Shown piece after piece: positions 9,534 to 19,492 of a stretch of DNA of 64,000 bases; positions within the stretch are counted from its first letter, which is position 1; the number at the start of each line of letters is the position of its first letter. The DNA lies in contig NZ_CP151943.1 in NCBI RefSeq assembly GCF_038592905.1, positions 1,614,501 through 1,678,500 on the forward strand, given 5' to 3'. The translations under genes were made by a program, and so were the position numbers. The stretch comes from Neobacillus sp. FSL H8-0543 (GTDB lineage Bacteria; Bacillota; Bacilli; Bacillales; Cytobacillaceae). Under the pieces are notes generated by a model that was given only the letters and a program-made list of their open reading frames with translations, was not told the DNA's origin and made no database searches.

Positions 9534-9675
9534 CTTGATCCCCCTCATTAAGCATGATAATTAAATCTTGGTCGATGCTTTCATAGTCCCTACTAAGCTT
9601 TTTATTTTTCAATAACTTAGTTAGTTTCCAAATCAGGATGAATACTAAAAATAGCGTGAATATTACACTATACAT
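9526..9675 (-). CDS. 49-aa membrane microprotein, coupled to the zinc-ribbon gene
   Basis: A short gene that is easy to miss. ATG at 9675 with GAAGGTGAT seven bases upstream. The protein starts MYSVIFTLFLVFILIWKL, one transmembrane helix, then a basic stretch (KNKK) and an acidic tail ending in EGDQVG. The stop TAA overlaps the downstream TTG start region by 8 bases, and the downstream gene's ribosome site lies within it, a classic sign of translational coupling. No family recognised. Ribosome site, hydrophobic profile and overlap together make it likely real. Confidence 0.65.
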   Translation of the reverse strand: MYSVIFTLFLVFILIWKLTKLLKNKKLSRDYESIDQDLIIMLNEGDQVG

Positions 9676-9752
9676 TTACAATCACCTTCTTTGCCATATT
9701 CGGTAAGATACGGATTAAAATTTTCAAAACTGCATGTGGAGGCTGTCTACAG

Positions 9753-11513
9753 ATGATAAAAAAATGGATTGGTAGTTTAGCAGTGATTACATCCCTATTT
9801 TGCACTATTACTATTCAAAGTGTTTTTGCCGCAGATCCATTACACCCGACATCACGAATAGAAGCAATGCTAGTGGTTGATGTCAGTAACTCGATGCTTG
9901 AAAGTGATCCAAACTTAATTAGCGGCGAAGCAATGAAAATGTTTGTCGATATGTCTTCGGTTAAGGGAGACAAAATCGGGGTCATCGCCTATGCAGATGA
10001 AGTCATGCGCGAGACTGCACTCGTCAATATCCGTTCTGAGCAAGATAAAAAAGATTTGAAAAGTTTTATCGATTCACTGGCCAAATACCCCTATACCGAC
10101 ATATCTGCTGGTGTGAAGGAAGCAGTAAAGCTATTGGATATGAGTCATGAAGAAGATTACTATCCTCTCATTATATTACTAGCAGACGGCAATAATGATT
10201 TGAATACAGCAAAATCGAAAACGGCGAAGCAAGCAGAGGAAGCCCTTGCGACAGCGGTCGCTTCCGCAAAATCAAAGGATTATCCAATCTATACGATTGG
10301 CTTGAATTCAGGCGGCAATCTTAATAAAGATACGCTGCAAATGATCGCTGAAAGTACGAACGGAAGGTTCTTTGAAACGGATACCGCCGATACCCTGCCG
10401 TGGATTTTAAGTGAGATATTTGCAAATCACCTAAAACTAAGAATTGTCCCGATTGAGCATCTGATTGCCAATGGTGACTTTCAGGAAGTAAAAATCAATG
10501 TTCCAAATGAAAATGTCATGGAAGCGAACATTTCAATGATTTCAAACAGTCCAGTGGACGTGAAGCTATTCGACCCTTCTGGTTCCGAACAAATGATACC
10601 TTCAGATCATCTTCTTCTCTCAACATCTAAGACTTACTCCATGTTAAAGCTGATTAATCCCGTTCAAGGGGAGTGGATGTTAAAGGTAAAAGGTGTCCCA
10701 CAGGAAAATATTGATATTAATCTCGTATTCAACTATGATCTGCAGCTAAAATTAGCACCTCTTGCCAAAGGCTATCAGGCTGGTGATTCCGTAAAGATTG
10801 CTTCATTTTTTGAGGACAACGGCCAAACGCTTACAAATAAAGAACTCTATCAGAATATGAAAGCAACGCTGTTTGTAAAGGATCTAGCTAACGGAAAAAC
10901 AGAGGAAGTCCCTTTAAAGGCAGAAAATAAAGGCTTTACAGGTGAGTTTCAGCTTGGTGACTCAGAAAACTACGAAGTGAAGGTTAAGGCGGAGGATACT
11001 AGCTTTTTCCGAGAAACAGAAGCTCAGACAATTGAGGTTCAAAATGAAGACGCACCTGCTATTTCAAAGGTTGGTCCAGGGAATGAAAAAGAAGAACCTT
11101 TTCCTTGGCTCTATGCTGTGGCTGGTGCCCTTCTCCTCTTGGTCTTTCTTGCCAGCTTCCTATTTGGAAAAAAACCAAAACAAGGCTTTAGCGGCCAAAT
11201 CGTTGTGGAAATCAAGGATGACGACACGGGTGAACGAAGCAGTCCGCAGTACAAGAAACTAAAGACATTTACAGGCAGATTCCGATTGCATCAACTACTT
11301 TCACTTGCACCTGAATTCACAGAAACTGAGCAAATTACCTTCAAGCCGCTTGCCGGGGATATGCTTTTGCTCTTAAATCACTCAGCCTGCACCGTTGAAA
11401 AAGCTGGCCGCGCCATCGATGCGAAAAACGGCGTACAAATAAAACGCAACGACCGGCTGCGGATCATTTTAAAGAAAGTTAATAAATCTATTTATATTGA
11501 GTACATCAGTTAG
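9753..11513 (+). CDS. Membrane-anchored VWA-domain protein (first gene of GTPase system)
   Basis: 586 aa. Signal peptide (1-26, ending VFA), VWA domain (~35-220) with an intact MIDAS: DVSNS (~43), the Thr of YTDIS, and ADGNND. Beta-sandwich-like region (~235-440), one transmembrane helix (~450-468, WLYAVAGALLLLVFLASFLF), and a cytoplasmic ~110-residue C-terminal domain that is beta-rich and ends in 'DRLRIILKK', resembling FHA- or ubiquitin-like folds. This topology could pass an extracytoplasmic adhesion or ligand signal to cytoplasmic partners. The gene begins the operon with GGAGG ten bases before ATG, and the next gene starts 18 bp after its stop. VWA proteins with this gene neighbourhood occur in GTPase-based conflict systems; the function here is inferred only from context. 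Confidence 0.85.
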   Translation: MIKKWIGSLAVITSLFCTITIQSVFAADPLHPTSRIEAMLVVDVSNSMLESDPNLISGEAMKMFVDMSSVKGDKIGVIAYADEVMRETALVNIRSEQDKKDLKSFIDSLAKYPYTDISAGVKEAVKLLDMSHEEDYYPLIILLADGNNDLNTAKSKTAKQAEEALATAVASAKSKDYPIYTIGLNSGGNLNKDTLQMIAESTNGRFFETDTADTLPWILSEIFANHLKLRIVPIEHLIANGDFQEVKINVPNENVMEANISMISNSPVDVKLFDPSGSEQMIPSDHLLLSTSKTYSMLKLINPVQGEWMLKVKGVPQENIDINLVFNYDLQLKLAPLAKGYQAGDSVKIASFFEDNGQTLTNKELYQNMKATLFVKDLANGKTEEVPLKAENKGFTGEFQLGDSENYEVKVKAEDTSFFRETEAQTIEVQNEDAPAISKVGPGNEKEEPFPWLYAVAGALLLLVFLASFLFGKKPKQGFSGQIVVEIKDDDTGERSSPQYKKLKTFTGRFRLHQLLSLAPEFTETEQITFKPLAGDMLLLLNHSACTVEKAGRAIDAKNGVQIKRNDRLRIILKKVNKSIYIEYIS

Positions 11514-11531
11514 CGTAAGGAGGAAAAAAGT

Positions 11532-14500
11532 ATGAAAGCAATGGTAAGAGAACATATCCAACAGTTAGATGTTTCCTTGGGAGGAGGCATCATTTCGGAG
11601 AAAATCCGTGTTGATACAATCGACAATCCGATGCTTGTTATCGGCCTTGGTGGTACCGGTATTGATGCCCTTTTACGGTTAAAATACCAGGTCAACCGCC
11701 GTTTCAAACTCCCGCAGGAACCACTAACAAAAAAGAAACGTGAAAAACCAAATAATATTGAGTTTTTAGCTTTTGAAACAAATGAATATGACCGCAATAA
11801 AAATTACAAAGGCGTTGGCTTGGACCCGAATAAAGAATTTGTCCTGCTCTCGAACCCTGAAATCGGCAGCCTCCTCCAAAACCGGAGTATAATCGAACCC
11901 TACATTAAGGATTGGTTATCTCCTGAGTTGTTGATCACCGATGGGATTAGTGGGGCCTCTGGCGTGCGCCAGGCAGGACGCCTCCTGTTGTTCACAAAAA
12001 TCAATCAAGTCGTCCAAACCATCGAGCGCAAAATTGATGCCGTAATGGAAGGTACAGGAAAGCGTCTTTATGTCTTCATCCTCACCGGTTTAGCGGGAGG
12101 AACAGGCAGTGGCTGTTATCTTGATATTTCCTACATTACAAGAGGAATTATCGAACGGAAATACGGCTCAAGCGGTGTTGATAAAATCAGCTTGCTTGGT
12201 TATTTATTCACCCCAGATGTGAATTTATCAAAACGGGGCTTAAGCTCGCACACTGTCGAATATATTGAGAAAAATGGCTATGCAGCCTTGAAAGAGCTTG
12301 ATTATTGGATGAATGTGGATGAACGAAATGAACGGTTCAAAATGCAATACGGCAGTCTGCTTTCCGTCAACTCGCCATTGCCGCCCTTTAATCTCTGTCA
12401 CTTAATTTCCGGGAAGAACCTTGAAGGCAAATGGCTCGAGAATGCCTATGATTACTGCATGAATGTGACTGCTGAGAATATCACGAACTTCATGATCAAT
12501 GAGGATAAAAAATCCAGTGAAGAATTTGCAATCCACGATTATATCAGCAATATCCGTACCAATATTGCGCAAATGCCTAAACCGTATGCAGCCAATTATC
12601 AATACAATATCATCGGCGCTTCGATGGCAGAAATCCCGCTCGAAGAGATGACCACCTATGTCGGCTACAAGCTATTTGAAAAAATGAACAGAATGTTTGT
12701 CTCAAACCCAGACCAAACCGAGGTAGAGCAGTTTGCCGAAAAACTGCGGATTGATCCTGATTCTGTTCACCAGCGTTTCAACGAGCGTGTATCGGAACCC
12801 TTATCAGGCTTTGAAAATAGCGACCGTTTCTCCTACAACAATGTGATTAAGCAGTCGTTAATTAACGTCGATGAAGAACTAGACAGGGAGTTCTTACGCA
12901 AAGCAAAGGACCAATACCGCAAATGCAAGCGTCAGCTTCCTGGTGAAATCGTCGAAGAATTCCGCAGTCAAGTGGTTCGCTTGTTTCTACACCCAAAAAA
13001 AGGACCGATTTATGCCTCAAAATTGATTTACTCAAACGAAGGCTTCTGCCTGTTAAAAACACTGCAATCCTATATTGATGGCCTTCGTGACAGGTTAGAA
13101 AGACTGCCGAGAACTATCCAATCCGAGCAGGACTATGCCTTCAGCAAACTTGAAGATGCACGAAGTGCGTTTATCTCAAAGGATCGCAAAAAGAATGCCT
13201 ATATTGAGGCGAAGCTTTCGGAATATGATGCACGTGCCGAAAAGGCACGTACGGAGGAAATGGTTGAATTCTACGAGGACCTCTATCAGCTTCTCAATAA
13301 CCAGAATCTAAAGATTTATGAGGTGTACAAAGAAATCCTTGAAACCCTAAGAGGGATTTTTCAAAAGAATGCCGATATCCTCGTAAATGGTGAAGAAGTG
13401 CATCGCGATTCTGGTATCACCTATTATTGGCAATTGGTTAGTGTCCCTGACGTTGCCCGTGAAATACAACGAATGTTCGACACAAGGGATGGTGAAATTT
13501 TGGTACAACAATGGTCCGAGATGCTCCTCGAAAAATCCGTCCATTGGGTAAAGGAAACGGATATCGATGTTGTTGGCACCGTTTCATCTTTCCTCACCGA
13601 CCAATTTGGTGAGCTGATAACAAAATCAATGGAAGACTTTTTACGGTTAAAATATGGCGATGACCTGCCAATTGACCAAATTATTGAACAGAAAATAGCT
13701 GCCCGTTTGGACCGTGATGCCTTGCCGGTGTTCCATCTTTCCAATAGTAATGGCCAGCTTCATTTTCCACAATGGGGATTTGTATCCGTACCGGTCCAGG
13801 CTCCAAATATTTTTAACGGCATCAAAAACTTCGAAAAGCATGCTTTAAGCCATTCACGCTTTACAATTAAGGAAAGTGAGCTAAAAAATCGTATTTTCTG
13901 GCTGAATACACATAATGGTGTCCCTTTATATGCATACGCACCCTTAAAAATTTATGAAAATTCATATGAAAAAACGATTCTTGGCAAAGAAGGCATCGGC
14001 AGACATCTTGTCCAAACCGATAAGGAAAACTGGGCCTACCTCCCTTCACCGATTCCGGAAAAGTCATGGGGAGATACACACCATAATGAACGTGTTCATA
14101 ACTACAATAATAGGATTCGTGACCTATTTGAAAAGGCACAAGGTTTTGATAGGATTGTCGAAAAGAATGCTGATCAAAACACAAGTGCCCGCTATAAGTG
14201 TAAGTTCACAAAGCCCGCTTTGCTTGAAGCTGTATTCGAAAGCCATGGGATTAATCCCTTGCAGTGGCAGAAGGCTACTCTTGGGAACTTGAAGCGAGCA
14301 CTTGGTGAGCTAAAGGAAATGCTCGCGGGCGGTCTTGAAACGGATGGTGCAAGCGATATTTTTGGCAGTACAACGTTAGAACTGGCCAAGGAAAACTTCA
14401 TCCGCTCTCCGAAGCTGATTGAGCGCATCAAAGAGGAAGTAAAAAAGTTTAGCCTAATTCAAGAAAAAATCGCTGAAATCCAGGGATTTCTTGATTCACA

Positions 14501-14924
14501 AAAAGACCGGGAGGCCGCTCTAAATCAGTTTATTGAGGCAATCTACACAAGAACCATCCGTAAAAGAGGCGCTCTTTACGTTTACGATAAAGAGATTGAG
14601 GAAGATGCCTGGGAACCCTTTGTAAATTTAATGAAGACGACGCAATTTGTTGATTACGAGCTGTTCCAATCGTTCACTGAGCTAAGCCCGAAACAGCTCG
14701 ACCAATTAGCAAAAAAATCGCTTCTCCGCAGCCAGGAATTAATTAATCAAGAAGGTGCCGCCGGGCTCATCTGGGCGCTGGAGGAAATGGCCGCCGCCTA
14801 TCAAAAAGAAAAAGAAGTACTTGATTATGACTACAAAGATTTATCCAACGGCGAGGAACTCTACGAATTCTATAAAGAAATGCTAATCAAGGTTACAAAT
14901 ATGCTAAGACAATTGAAATCCTAA
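11532..14924 (+). CDS. Giant tubulin-like GTPase
   Basis: 1130 aa. The N-terminus has a Rossmann/tubulin-type nucleotide site: IGLGGTGIDALLRLK (~38-52) and, at ~186-194, LAGGTGSGCYLDI, the glycine-rich tubulin/FtsZ signature loop. FLAFETNEYDRN between them fits the third loop. This is the pattern of the 'tubulin-like' family (Tubulin_2). The remaining ~800 residues are mostly helical with long charged stretches (e.g. ~440-600 and ~900-1000) and no recognisable catalytic motif, possibly a scaffold or polymer-interaction region. AGGAGGAAAAAAGT precedes the ATG. Its place between VWA and GTPase genes argues for one complex. Whether it polymerises cannot be told from sequence. Confidence 0.85.
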   Translation: MKAMVREHIQQLDVSLGGGIISEKIRVDTIDNPMLVIGLGGTGIDALLRLKYQVNRRFKLPQEPLTKKKREKPNNIEFLAFETNEYDRNKNYKGVGLDPNKEFVLLSNPEIGSLLQNRSIIEPYIKDWLSPELLITDGISGASGVRQAGRLLLFTKINQVVQTIERKIDAVMEGTGKRLYVFILTGLAGGTGSGCYLDISYITRGIIERKYGSSGVDKISLLGYLFTPDVNLSKRGLSSHTVEYIEKNGYAALKELDYWMNVDERNERFKMQYGSLLSVNSPLPPFNLCHLISGKNLEGKWLENAYDYCMNVTAENITNFMINEDKKSSEEFAIHDYISNIRTNIAQMPKPYAANYQYNIIGASMAEIPLEEMTTYVGYKLFEKMNRMFVSNPDQTEVEQFAEKLRIDPDSVHQRFNERVSEPLSGFENSDRFSYNNVIKQSLINVDEELDREFLRKAKDQYRKCKRQLPGEIVEEFRSQVVRLFLHPKKGPIYASKLIYSNEGFCLLKTLQSYIDGLRDRLERLPRTIQSEQDYAFSKLEDARSAFISKDRKKNAYIEAKLSEYDARAEKARTEEMVEFYEDLYQLLNNQNLKIYEVYKEILETLRGIFQKNADILVNGEEVHRDSGITYYWQLVSVPDVAREIQRMFDTRDGEILVQQWSEMLLEKSVHWVKETDIDVVGTVSSFLTDQFGELITKSMEDFLRLKYGDDLPIDQIIEQKIAARLDRDALPVFHLSNSNGQLHFPQWGFVSVPVQAPNIFNGIKNFEKHALSHSRFTIKESELKNRIFWLNTHNGVPLYAYAPLKIYENSYEKTILGKEGIGRHLVQTDKENWAYLPSPIPEKSWGDTHHNERVHNYNNRIRDLFEKAQGFDRIVEKNADQNTSARYKCKFTKPALLEAVFESHGINPLQWQKATLGNLKRALGELKEMLAGGLETDGASDIFGSTTLELAKENFIRSPKLIERIKEEVKKFSLIQEKIAEIQGFLDSQKDREAALNQFIEAIYTRTIRKRGALYVYDKEIEEDAWEPFVNLMKTTQFVDYELFQSFTELSPKQLDQLAKKSLLRSQELINQEGAAGLIWALEEMAAAYQKEKEVLDYDYKDLSNGEELYEFYKEMLIKVTNMLRQLKS

Positions 14925-14987
14925 AGTTTTAGATTGGTAGATATTTTATAAGACTGTATGAAAAGCGGTGAAGGTTAATATGGGTTA

Positions 14988-15109
14988 GATTTTTGCGAAA
15001 TCTGCGAGACTCCTGCAGGAGCATGAGCCTGGTGAGACCCCGCAGGAGCGAAGCGACGAGGAGGCTCACCGGTGAGCCTGCGGAAAGCGAAGCGGATTTC
15101 GCAAAAATC
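14988..15109. repeat. 122-bp dispersed-type palindromic element inside the operon
   Basis: A GC-rich island in AT-rich surroundings, bounded by perfect 15-bp inverted ends (GATTTTTGCGAAATC at 14988-15002 and its complement at 15095-15109). The interior contains ACTCCTGCAGGAG and GACCCCGCAGGAGCGAAGCG...GAGGAGGCTCACC. This composition matches a small element I recall as widespread between genes in many Bacillus genomes. It has no coding capacity and is probably a non-autonomous MITE/REP-like or structured RNA element. It separates the tubulin-like gene from the 800-aa gene. Confidence 0.7.
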
Positions 15110-15191
15110 AACGCTAGACTTATAAACTTCAAATGGGTTCGGCCACAAACACTGATACTTGTGGCCAACTCACCATAGGGAGGTTACAGCT

Positions 15192-17561
15192 TTGAGAAAT
15201 CAATTGCAAAAATTTGCAGAAGACTTTTCAAATCAACTCGAAATGATCACGCATGAAGACTCGGAGCAACGCAGTGTCAATCATCCTGTCGTCTTTTTAT
15301 TCCTTGGTGACCTTGTAGCCAAGGCCCTAAAATCAATCATTACGATAAATAAAAAAAAGTGGCACAATAGCTCCGGCGTCCTTTATTTTCATGCCTATCA
15401 AAATGAAACCATCACCAGCACCAACGAGAATGTCTTGTCCGTAAAACTCCCCGGTGCGGATTTTGATCGCATGTATAAACGGATGCAGTTATTTGATAAT
15501 TTTTACAAGGATGATCATTTATTAATCGAACTCAATAAGACCTTCCGCCAGCTGACATCAAAAATCGCTAAATATGGAAAGGTCTATTCGTCCTTACGAA
15601 AAATGAACCTAGTCGTCATTACAGCTGTCGATGACCCTGCAAATATTTTAATTCAGGAATTGACACTGTTATTAAAAACTATTTTACAAGAGTCGTTTAA
15701 AACCGTTGAGGTTGATCTGTACGGATTGATAAAGGAAAAACAAGATGGGGAAAATTTTGCTCTATCCTCTTCCTTTGGCATCAGTTTTTTAAAAGAACTG
15801 GATAGTTATCAACAGGATATATACAGTTTTGCTAAACCGCTGCAACTAACAGAGGACCATTTATCCCTGCCCGTCGTTCACCCCCCTGCCCCGCTTTTTG
15901 ATCTAGTGTATTTACTTAGCGATAAGAATGAAAACGGCTTACTCGTGGGTGAAGCCCTTGAGCAAAACTATGAAATCATCAGCAATCTTAATCTCTTAAA
16001 AAATCGGAAACTAATGAGCGATTATCATGAAAAGATGGACAGCTATCATCACATCGCTTTCCGTCATGCCATTAAAGGGAATAGTTCAAAACCTGTGTAT
16101 GCTTCAGCTGGCTTCGCCAAGGTTACGCGCCCAAATAAAGCGATTGCTTTAAATGCAGCCAGTCTGTTTTTCAACGAAATGATTACACTGCTTCAATCAT
16201 CCAGCTCCCAGCCAATAGAAAGGGTTGTTGAACTTTTCGATCTATCTAAAAGCTCCTTTGCAAAACACTATCGTTCACTAATTCCATCCCAAGCAATACT
16301 AGAAGATATGGACGGGTTAATCGGCGCAACCAATTCCTATCAAGAAGTGAAACGGCTTACCGTCAAACAGGCGGAGGAATATCTCTTTGAAGGCGGGACA
16401 GAGCGGTTCTTTTTTTCGAATATCACTGAACCTGTGGAGGAGGAATTACAACGGCTTCAGCTTCAATCACATATTCAACATTGCATAAATGAAAAAATCA
16501 TTCATAACGAAAACTACGGCATTTATTGCGCCTATTTCTGGACGTCTGATTATAAAAACCCCAGTGTGCTCATTGAGATTGGGAAAATGGTGCGCGAAAC
16601 GAAAAATAAGCTATTGGCAGCGGAGGCTAAGTTAGAGCAACTCTACCAACAGCAGGTGGACCACTGTGATTTCAGGAAAACCCACCTTTTGTTTGCCGAT
16701 AAAAAAAATCTCCAAAGCTATTTGCGTTATTTTTTCAAATCTATTTATGGCACAAAGTATGAAATCATCAAGTTTCAGATAAAACTAGCCATCTTAAAAC
16801 AATATCAAGTAGAAATAGAGGACTTTCATCGGGATTTGCAGAAAAAAATTAATAGTATTGAACAAATCCAGTCGTTCTTAATGCAAGTGGCTTCGGAAAG
16901 TCTCCAGGATACGGATGAGTATATGGATAAAAATATCCCTGAATATTATTCAAACGTAATTCGTGAAATCACAGCAAAGCTCAAGGAAAAACGCGGATCT
17001 AACTTTTTCGCGGATGAGCGTTTTTTTGGTAGCCTCCTCCCTTTACTAGAAGCTGGAAAGAGTACGCTCTTAGAAAGACTGCTTATTGTCTGTCAGCGAG
17101 AGATTCTAAATCAATCTAATTTCCACCGCAGCTTTGAGGATGAGCTGTTAGAAAGGGCAAATGCTCGCTCGAACTACGAAAATCGTGATGTTCTTTCAAA
17201 AGAGGATTTGTTTAAACAGCTTTACCTGCTTCTTCAAGAAAATGCTGCGATTCAGATTGAGGTTTACAACTACACACAGGAACACCGTCATGAGGAGAGT
17301 TATTTTATCGGTGATTTTTACAGCAAGTTTATGGACTATGCCCTCGAAAAGGAGAATGAATCGCGGCATTATAAGGTTGGCTGTGCCCATGAAAAGAAAA
17401 GCACCGGAATTGAAAAACTAACGCTTATGGGTGGCTTTCAAATCAAAGATTTACTGTATTATCGTAATGGTGAAAAGTATTACCAGGCCTATGTTTCTAA
17501 CGGCTATAACTTTCATGCGGGGCATTTGCCGAGCAGAGAGACTGCCCAAAAAGGACTTTAG
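15192..17561 (+). CDS. Large protein of the GTPase system, unknown
   Basis: About 790 aa, starting at TTG 15192 with GGGAGG eight bases upstream; the open frame extends 11 codons further but lacks a ribosome site. No motif I can name. The N-terminal third is alpha/beta (VVFLFLGDLVAKAL, LVVITAVDDPANIL) and could be a degenerate Rossmann or tubulin-like fold. The middle and C-terminal parts (~440-620) are strongly helical with coiled-coil-like segments. No transmembrane helix or signal peptide, so cytoplasmic. The stop overlaps the ribosome site of the next gene, indicating tight co-expression. Likely a structural or regulatory partner of the tubulin-like protein, by context only. Confidence 0.8.
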   Translation: MRNQLQKFAEDFSNQLEMITHEDSEQRSVNHPVVFLFLGDLVAKALKSIITINKKKWHNSSGVLYFHAYQNETITSTNENVLSVKLPGADFDRMYKRMQLFDNFYKDDHLLIELNKTFRQLTSKIAKYGKVYSSLRKMNLVVITAVDDPANILIQELTLLLKTILQESFKTVEVDLYGLIKEKQDGENFALSSSFGISFLKELDSYQQDIYSFAKPLQLTEDHLSLPVVHPPAPLFDLVYLLSDKNENGLLVGEALEQNYEIISNLNLLKNRKLMSDYHEKMDSYHHIAFRHAIKGNSSKPVYASAGFAKVTRPNKAIALNAASLFFNEMITLLQSSSSQPIERVVELFDLSKSSFAKHYRSLIPSQAILEDMDGLIGATNSYQEVKRLTVKQAEEYLFEGGTERFFFSNITEPVEEELQRLQLQSHIQHCINEKIIHNENYGIYCAYFWTSDYKNPSVLIEIGKMVRETKNKLLAAEAKLEQLYQQQVDHCDFRKTHLLFADKKNLQSYLRYFFKSIYGTKYEIIKFQIKLAILKQYQVEIEDFHRDLQKKINSIEQIQSFLMQVASESLQDTDEYMDKNIPEYYSNVIREITAKLKEKRGSNFFADERFFGSLLPLLEAGKSTLLERLLIVCQREILNQSNFHRSFEDELLERANARSNYENRDVLSKEDLFKQLYLLLQENAAIQIEVYNYTQEHRHEESYFIGDFYSKFMDYALEKENESRHYKVGCAHEKKSTGIEKLTLMGGFQIKDLLYYRNGEKYYQAYVSNGYNFHAGHLPSRETAQKGL

Positions 17562-17573
17562 AGGTGATTGCCA

Positions 17574-18212
17574 GTGAACTGGGAACCTATTCCCTCCCCT
17601 GGTTATGAGATTAAGAATCTTCAGGGGACGATTCGAGATTCAGAGATTCATTTAACCTGGTTTTGGCCAAAGGAAATTGACTTTGTTTATCTATATAAAG
17701 CCTCCGCTGACGACTTTCCCACAGTTGATGAGCTGACAGCAAGTGATTTAAGGCTCTATACCCGTGAGGAATATAAAACAAATCTAGGATATATCGGAAA
17801 AGTAGAAGCGTTTGGCAAATTCGGCTTTCGCATCTTTCCCTGCCAAAAACTTGATGGCGAGCTGAAAATATTCAGGCAAGAAAACGAGGATAATCTCCTA
17901 TTCATCAGCGGTGCGCGGGCGAAAATTCATTTTTCTATTTCATATAAAAATAGATTCCTTCAAGGCAGGAAAAAAGTGAAAATGACGATTATGACAGAGC
18001 TGCCGCTGGATAAAGAGCTGCTTTGCTATCTAAGAAAACGAGATTCCGTTCCGATTTCCCATGAGGATGGGACGTGGTACCCGTTTGTACGAGATTTCCC
18101 CGTTGGGAAAACAGAGCTGCCTGAATTCGATATCGGAAAAAATGACTATATCAGAATCTTAATTAATCAAGGAAGTAAATCAGCTGATTTGTACGAGCTG
18201 ATTGCTGAATAA
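17574..18212 (+). CDS. Beta-rich (FN3-like?) cytoplasmic protein of the GTPase system
   Basis: 212 aa. I choose GTG at 17574, seven bases after GAGGTG, rather than the TTG six bases upstream that nearly touches that site. The sequence alternates short hydrophobic strands; 'DSEIHLTWFWPKEIDFVYLYK' type spacing (residues ~20-42) resembles a fibronectin-III/Ig-like sandwich, and a second beta region follows (~110-200). No signal peptide. Placed between the 800-aa protein and the GTPase with 14 bp to the next ATG. No catalytic residues recognised; most likely an adaptor. Confidence 0.75.
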   Translation: MNWEPIPSPGYEIKNLQGTIRDSEIHLTWFWPKEIDFVYLYKASADDFPTVDELTASDLRLYTREEYKTNLGYIGKVEAFGKFGFRIFPCQKLDGELKIFRQENEDNLLFISGARAKIHFSISYKNRFLQGRKKVKMTIMTELPLDKELLCYLRKRDSVPISHEDGTWYPFVRDFPVGKTELPEFDIGKNDYIRILINQGSKSADLYELIAE

Positions 18213-18226
18213 AGGGAGATGGTTAC

Positions 18227-19492
18227 ATGTTCGGTCTGCTAAAGAGAATTTTTGAGAAAAAAGAGATAAAAATAGAGAAATTGCCTTTTTACGATATTGT
18301 TTGCCCCTACTGTTTTTCAAAATTCCATCATGAGGACGTCGTTTTTCGGGCTGCCCATCACCGCGAGGATGACGAGGCCTTAGCCCTGCAGGAGGATGAA
18401 TTGCTAAATGATTACAGGGAAAAGTTTGGGCTTGCCCCAATTGATGAATTGGAAGCCGTCATCCACCCATCAATGATACCCGATGAGAATAAAATTTACT
18501 CTGGACGTGTGTTAATGGGGGTTTCTGATAAATATTCCATCGTCACCAGGGACCGACTTTGTCCTGAATGTCATAACGACCTTCCGATCACTGCTGGCAA
18601 ACACCCAAGCAATATTATTTCCATAGTTGGCGCAACATCGGTAGGAAAGTCTGTGTATATGACATCGTTAATTCATACCCTCCAGCGGAAAACAGCTAAT
18701 AATTTTGAAGCCGCCTGCATCCCACTGGACAACGGGATTAGTAGACGATTTCGTCAAGATTACGAAATACCACTGTTTGAAAATGGAACCTTATTACAAT
18801 CCACTGCAAGTACTAGACGTCAAGAGCCGTTTATTTTCCAGTTTATTTTTAAAGAGGAAGAAAAGCCGCCATTAACACTCGTGTTTTTCGATGTTGCTGG
18901 TGAAGGCATGACCGACAAGGACTATCTTCAACTCCATGCCTCCCATATCAAGAATTCTTCTGGGATTCTGTTCTTAGTCGATCCCATGCAAATCCGTACA
19001 ATTCGTGACAAGATGATCCATCAGTTGGGAGAAAAACCAGGGGAAATTGTTGGTGTTGCGCAAGAGCCTCGTGAATTGGTTATTTCCATGTTTGGCGACT
19101 TTATTGCACACCTAGAAAATAGCAAAACAACGATTCCTACTGCGGTTGTCCTGACGAAGAGCGATTTATTGCATGCATTAAAACAAGAAGACGGCGACTA
19201 TATCCGCACCAATAGCAATGTATTTAATAATGTCACCCATCGTGGCTACTTAAACCTAGCAGAATACGAAAATATCAATGGAGAAATTCGGCGTTTCCTC
19301 GATAAGGTTGATACTCCGTTTGTGAATGCAATGGATGTTTATTTTAAAAACATCTCATTCTTTGCCGTATCCGCCTTAGGAAACAATCCTGTCGATCAAC
19401 AGGTAAGTGGAATCATTTGTCCGATTCGCGTGGATGAGCCGTTTATCTGGTTACTTTATAAACTTGGTTTTATTGAAGGGAGACATGAATAG
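18227..19492 (+). CDS. Zinc-ribbon TRAFAC-type GTPase (DO-GTPase-like)
   Basis: 421 aa. A split zinc ribbon brackets an acidic insert: CPYC (~27-30) and CPEC (~113-116). The P-loop GATSVGKS is at ~135-142, a switch/G3 segment FFDVAGEG at ~220, and a G4 motif TKSD at ~309, giving a GTP-specific P-loop GTPase. The DVAGEG and 'SSGILFLVDP' pattern matches the TRAFAC-clade GTPases (Pfam DO-GTPase group) that travel with GAP1 proteins. No membrane segment. RBS GGGAG is nine bases before ATG, and the stop overlaps the next GTG by one base. Expected to be the regulatory switch of the operon, with the GAP1-like partner encoded directly downstream. Confidence 0.85.
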   Translation: MFGLLKRIFEKKEIKIEKLPFYDIVCPYCFSKFHHEDVVFRAAHHREDDEALALQEDELLNDYREKFGLAPIDELEAVIHPSMIPDENKIYSGRVLMGVSDKYSIVTRDRLCPECHNDLPITAGKHPSNIISIVGATSVGKSVYMTSLIHTLQRKTANNFEAACIPLDNGISRRFRQDYEIPLFENGTLLQSTASTRRQEPFIFQFIFKEEEKPPLTLVFFDVAGEGMTDKDYLQLHASHIKNSSGILFLVDPMQIRTIRDKMIHQLGEKPGEIVGVAQEPRELVISMFGDFIAHLENSKTTIPTAVVLTKSDLLHALKQEDGDYIRTNSNVFNNVTHRGYLNLAEYENINGEIRRFLDKVDTPFVNAMDVYFKNISFFAVSALGNNPVDQQVSGIICPIRVDEPFIWLLYKLGFIEGRHE

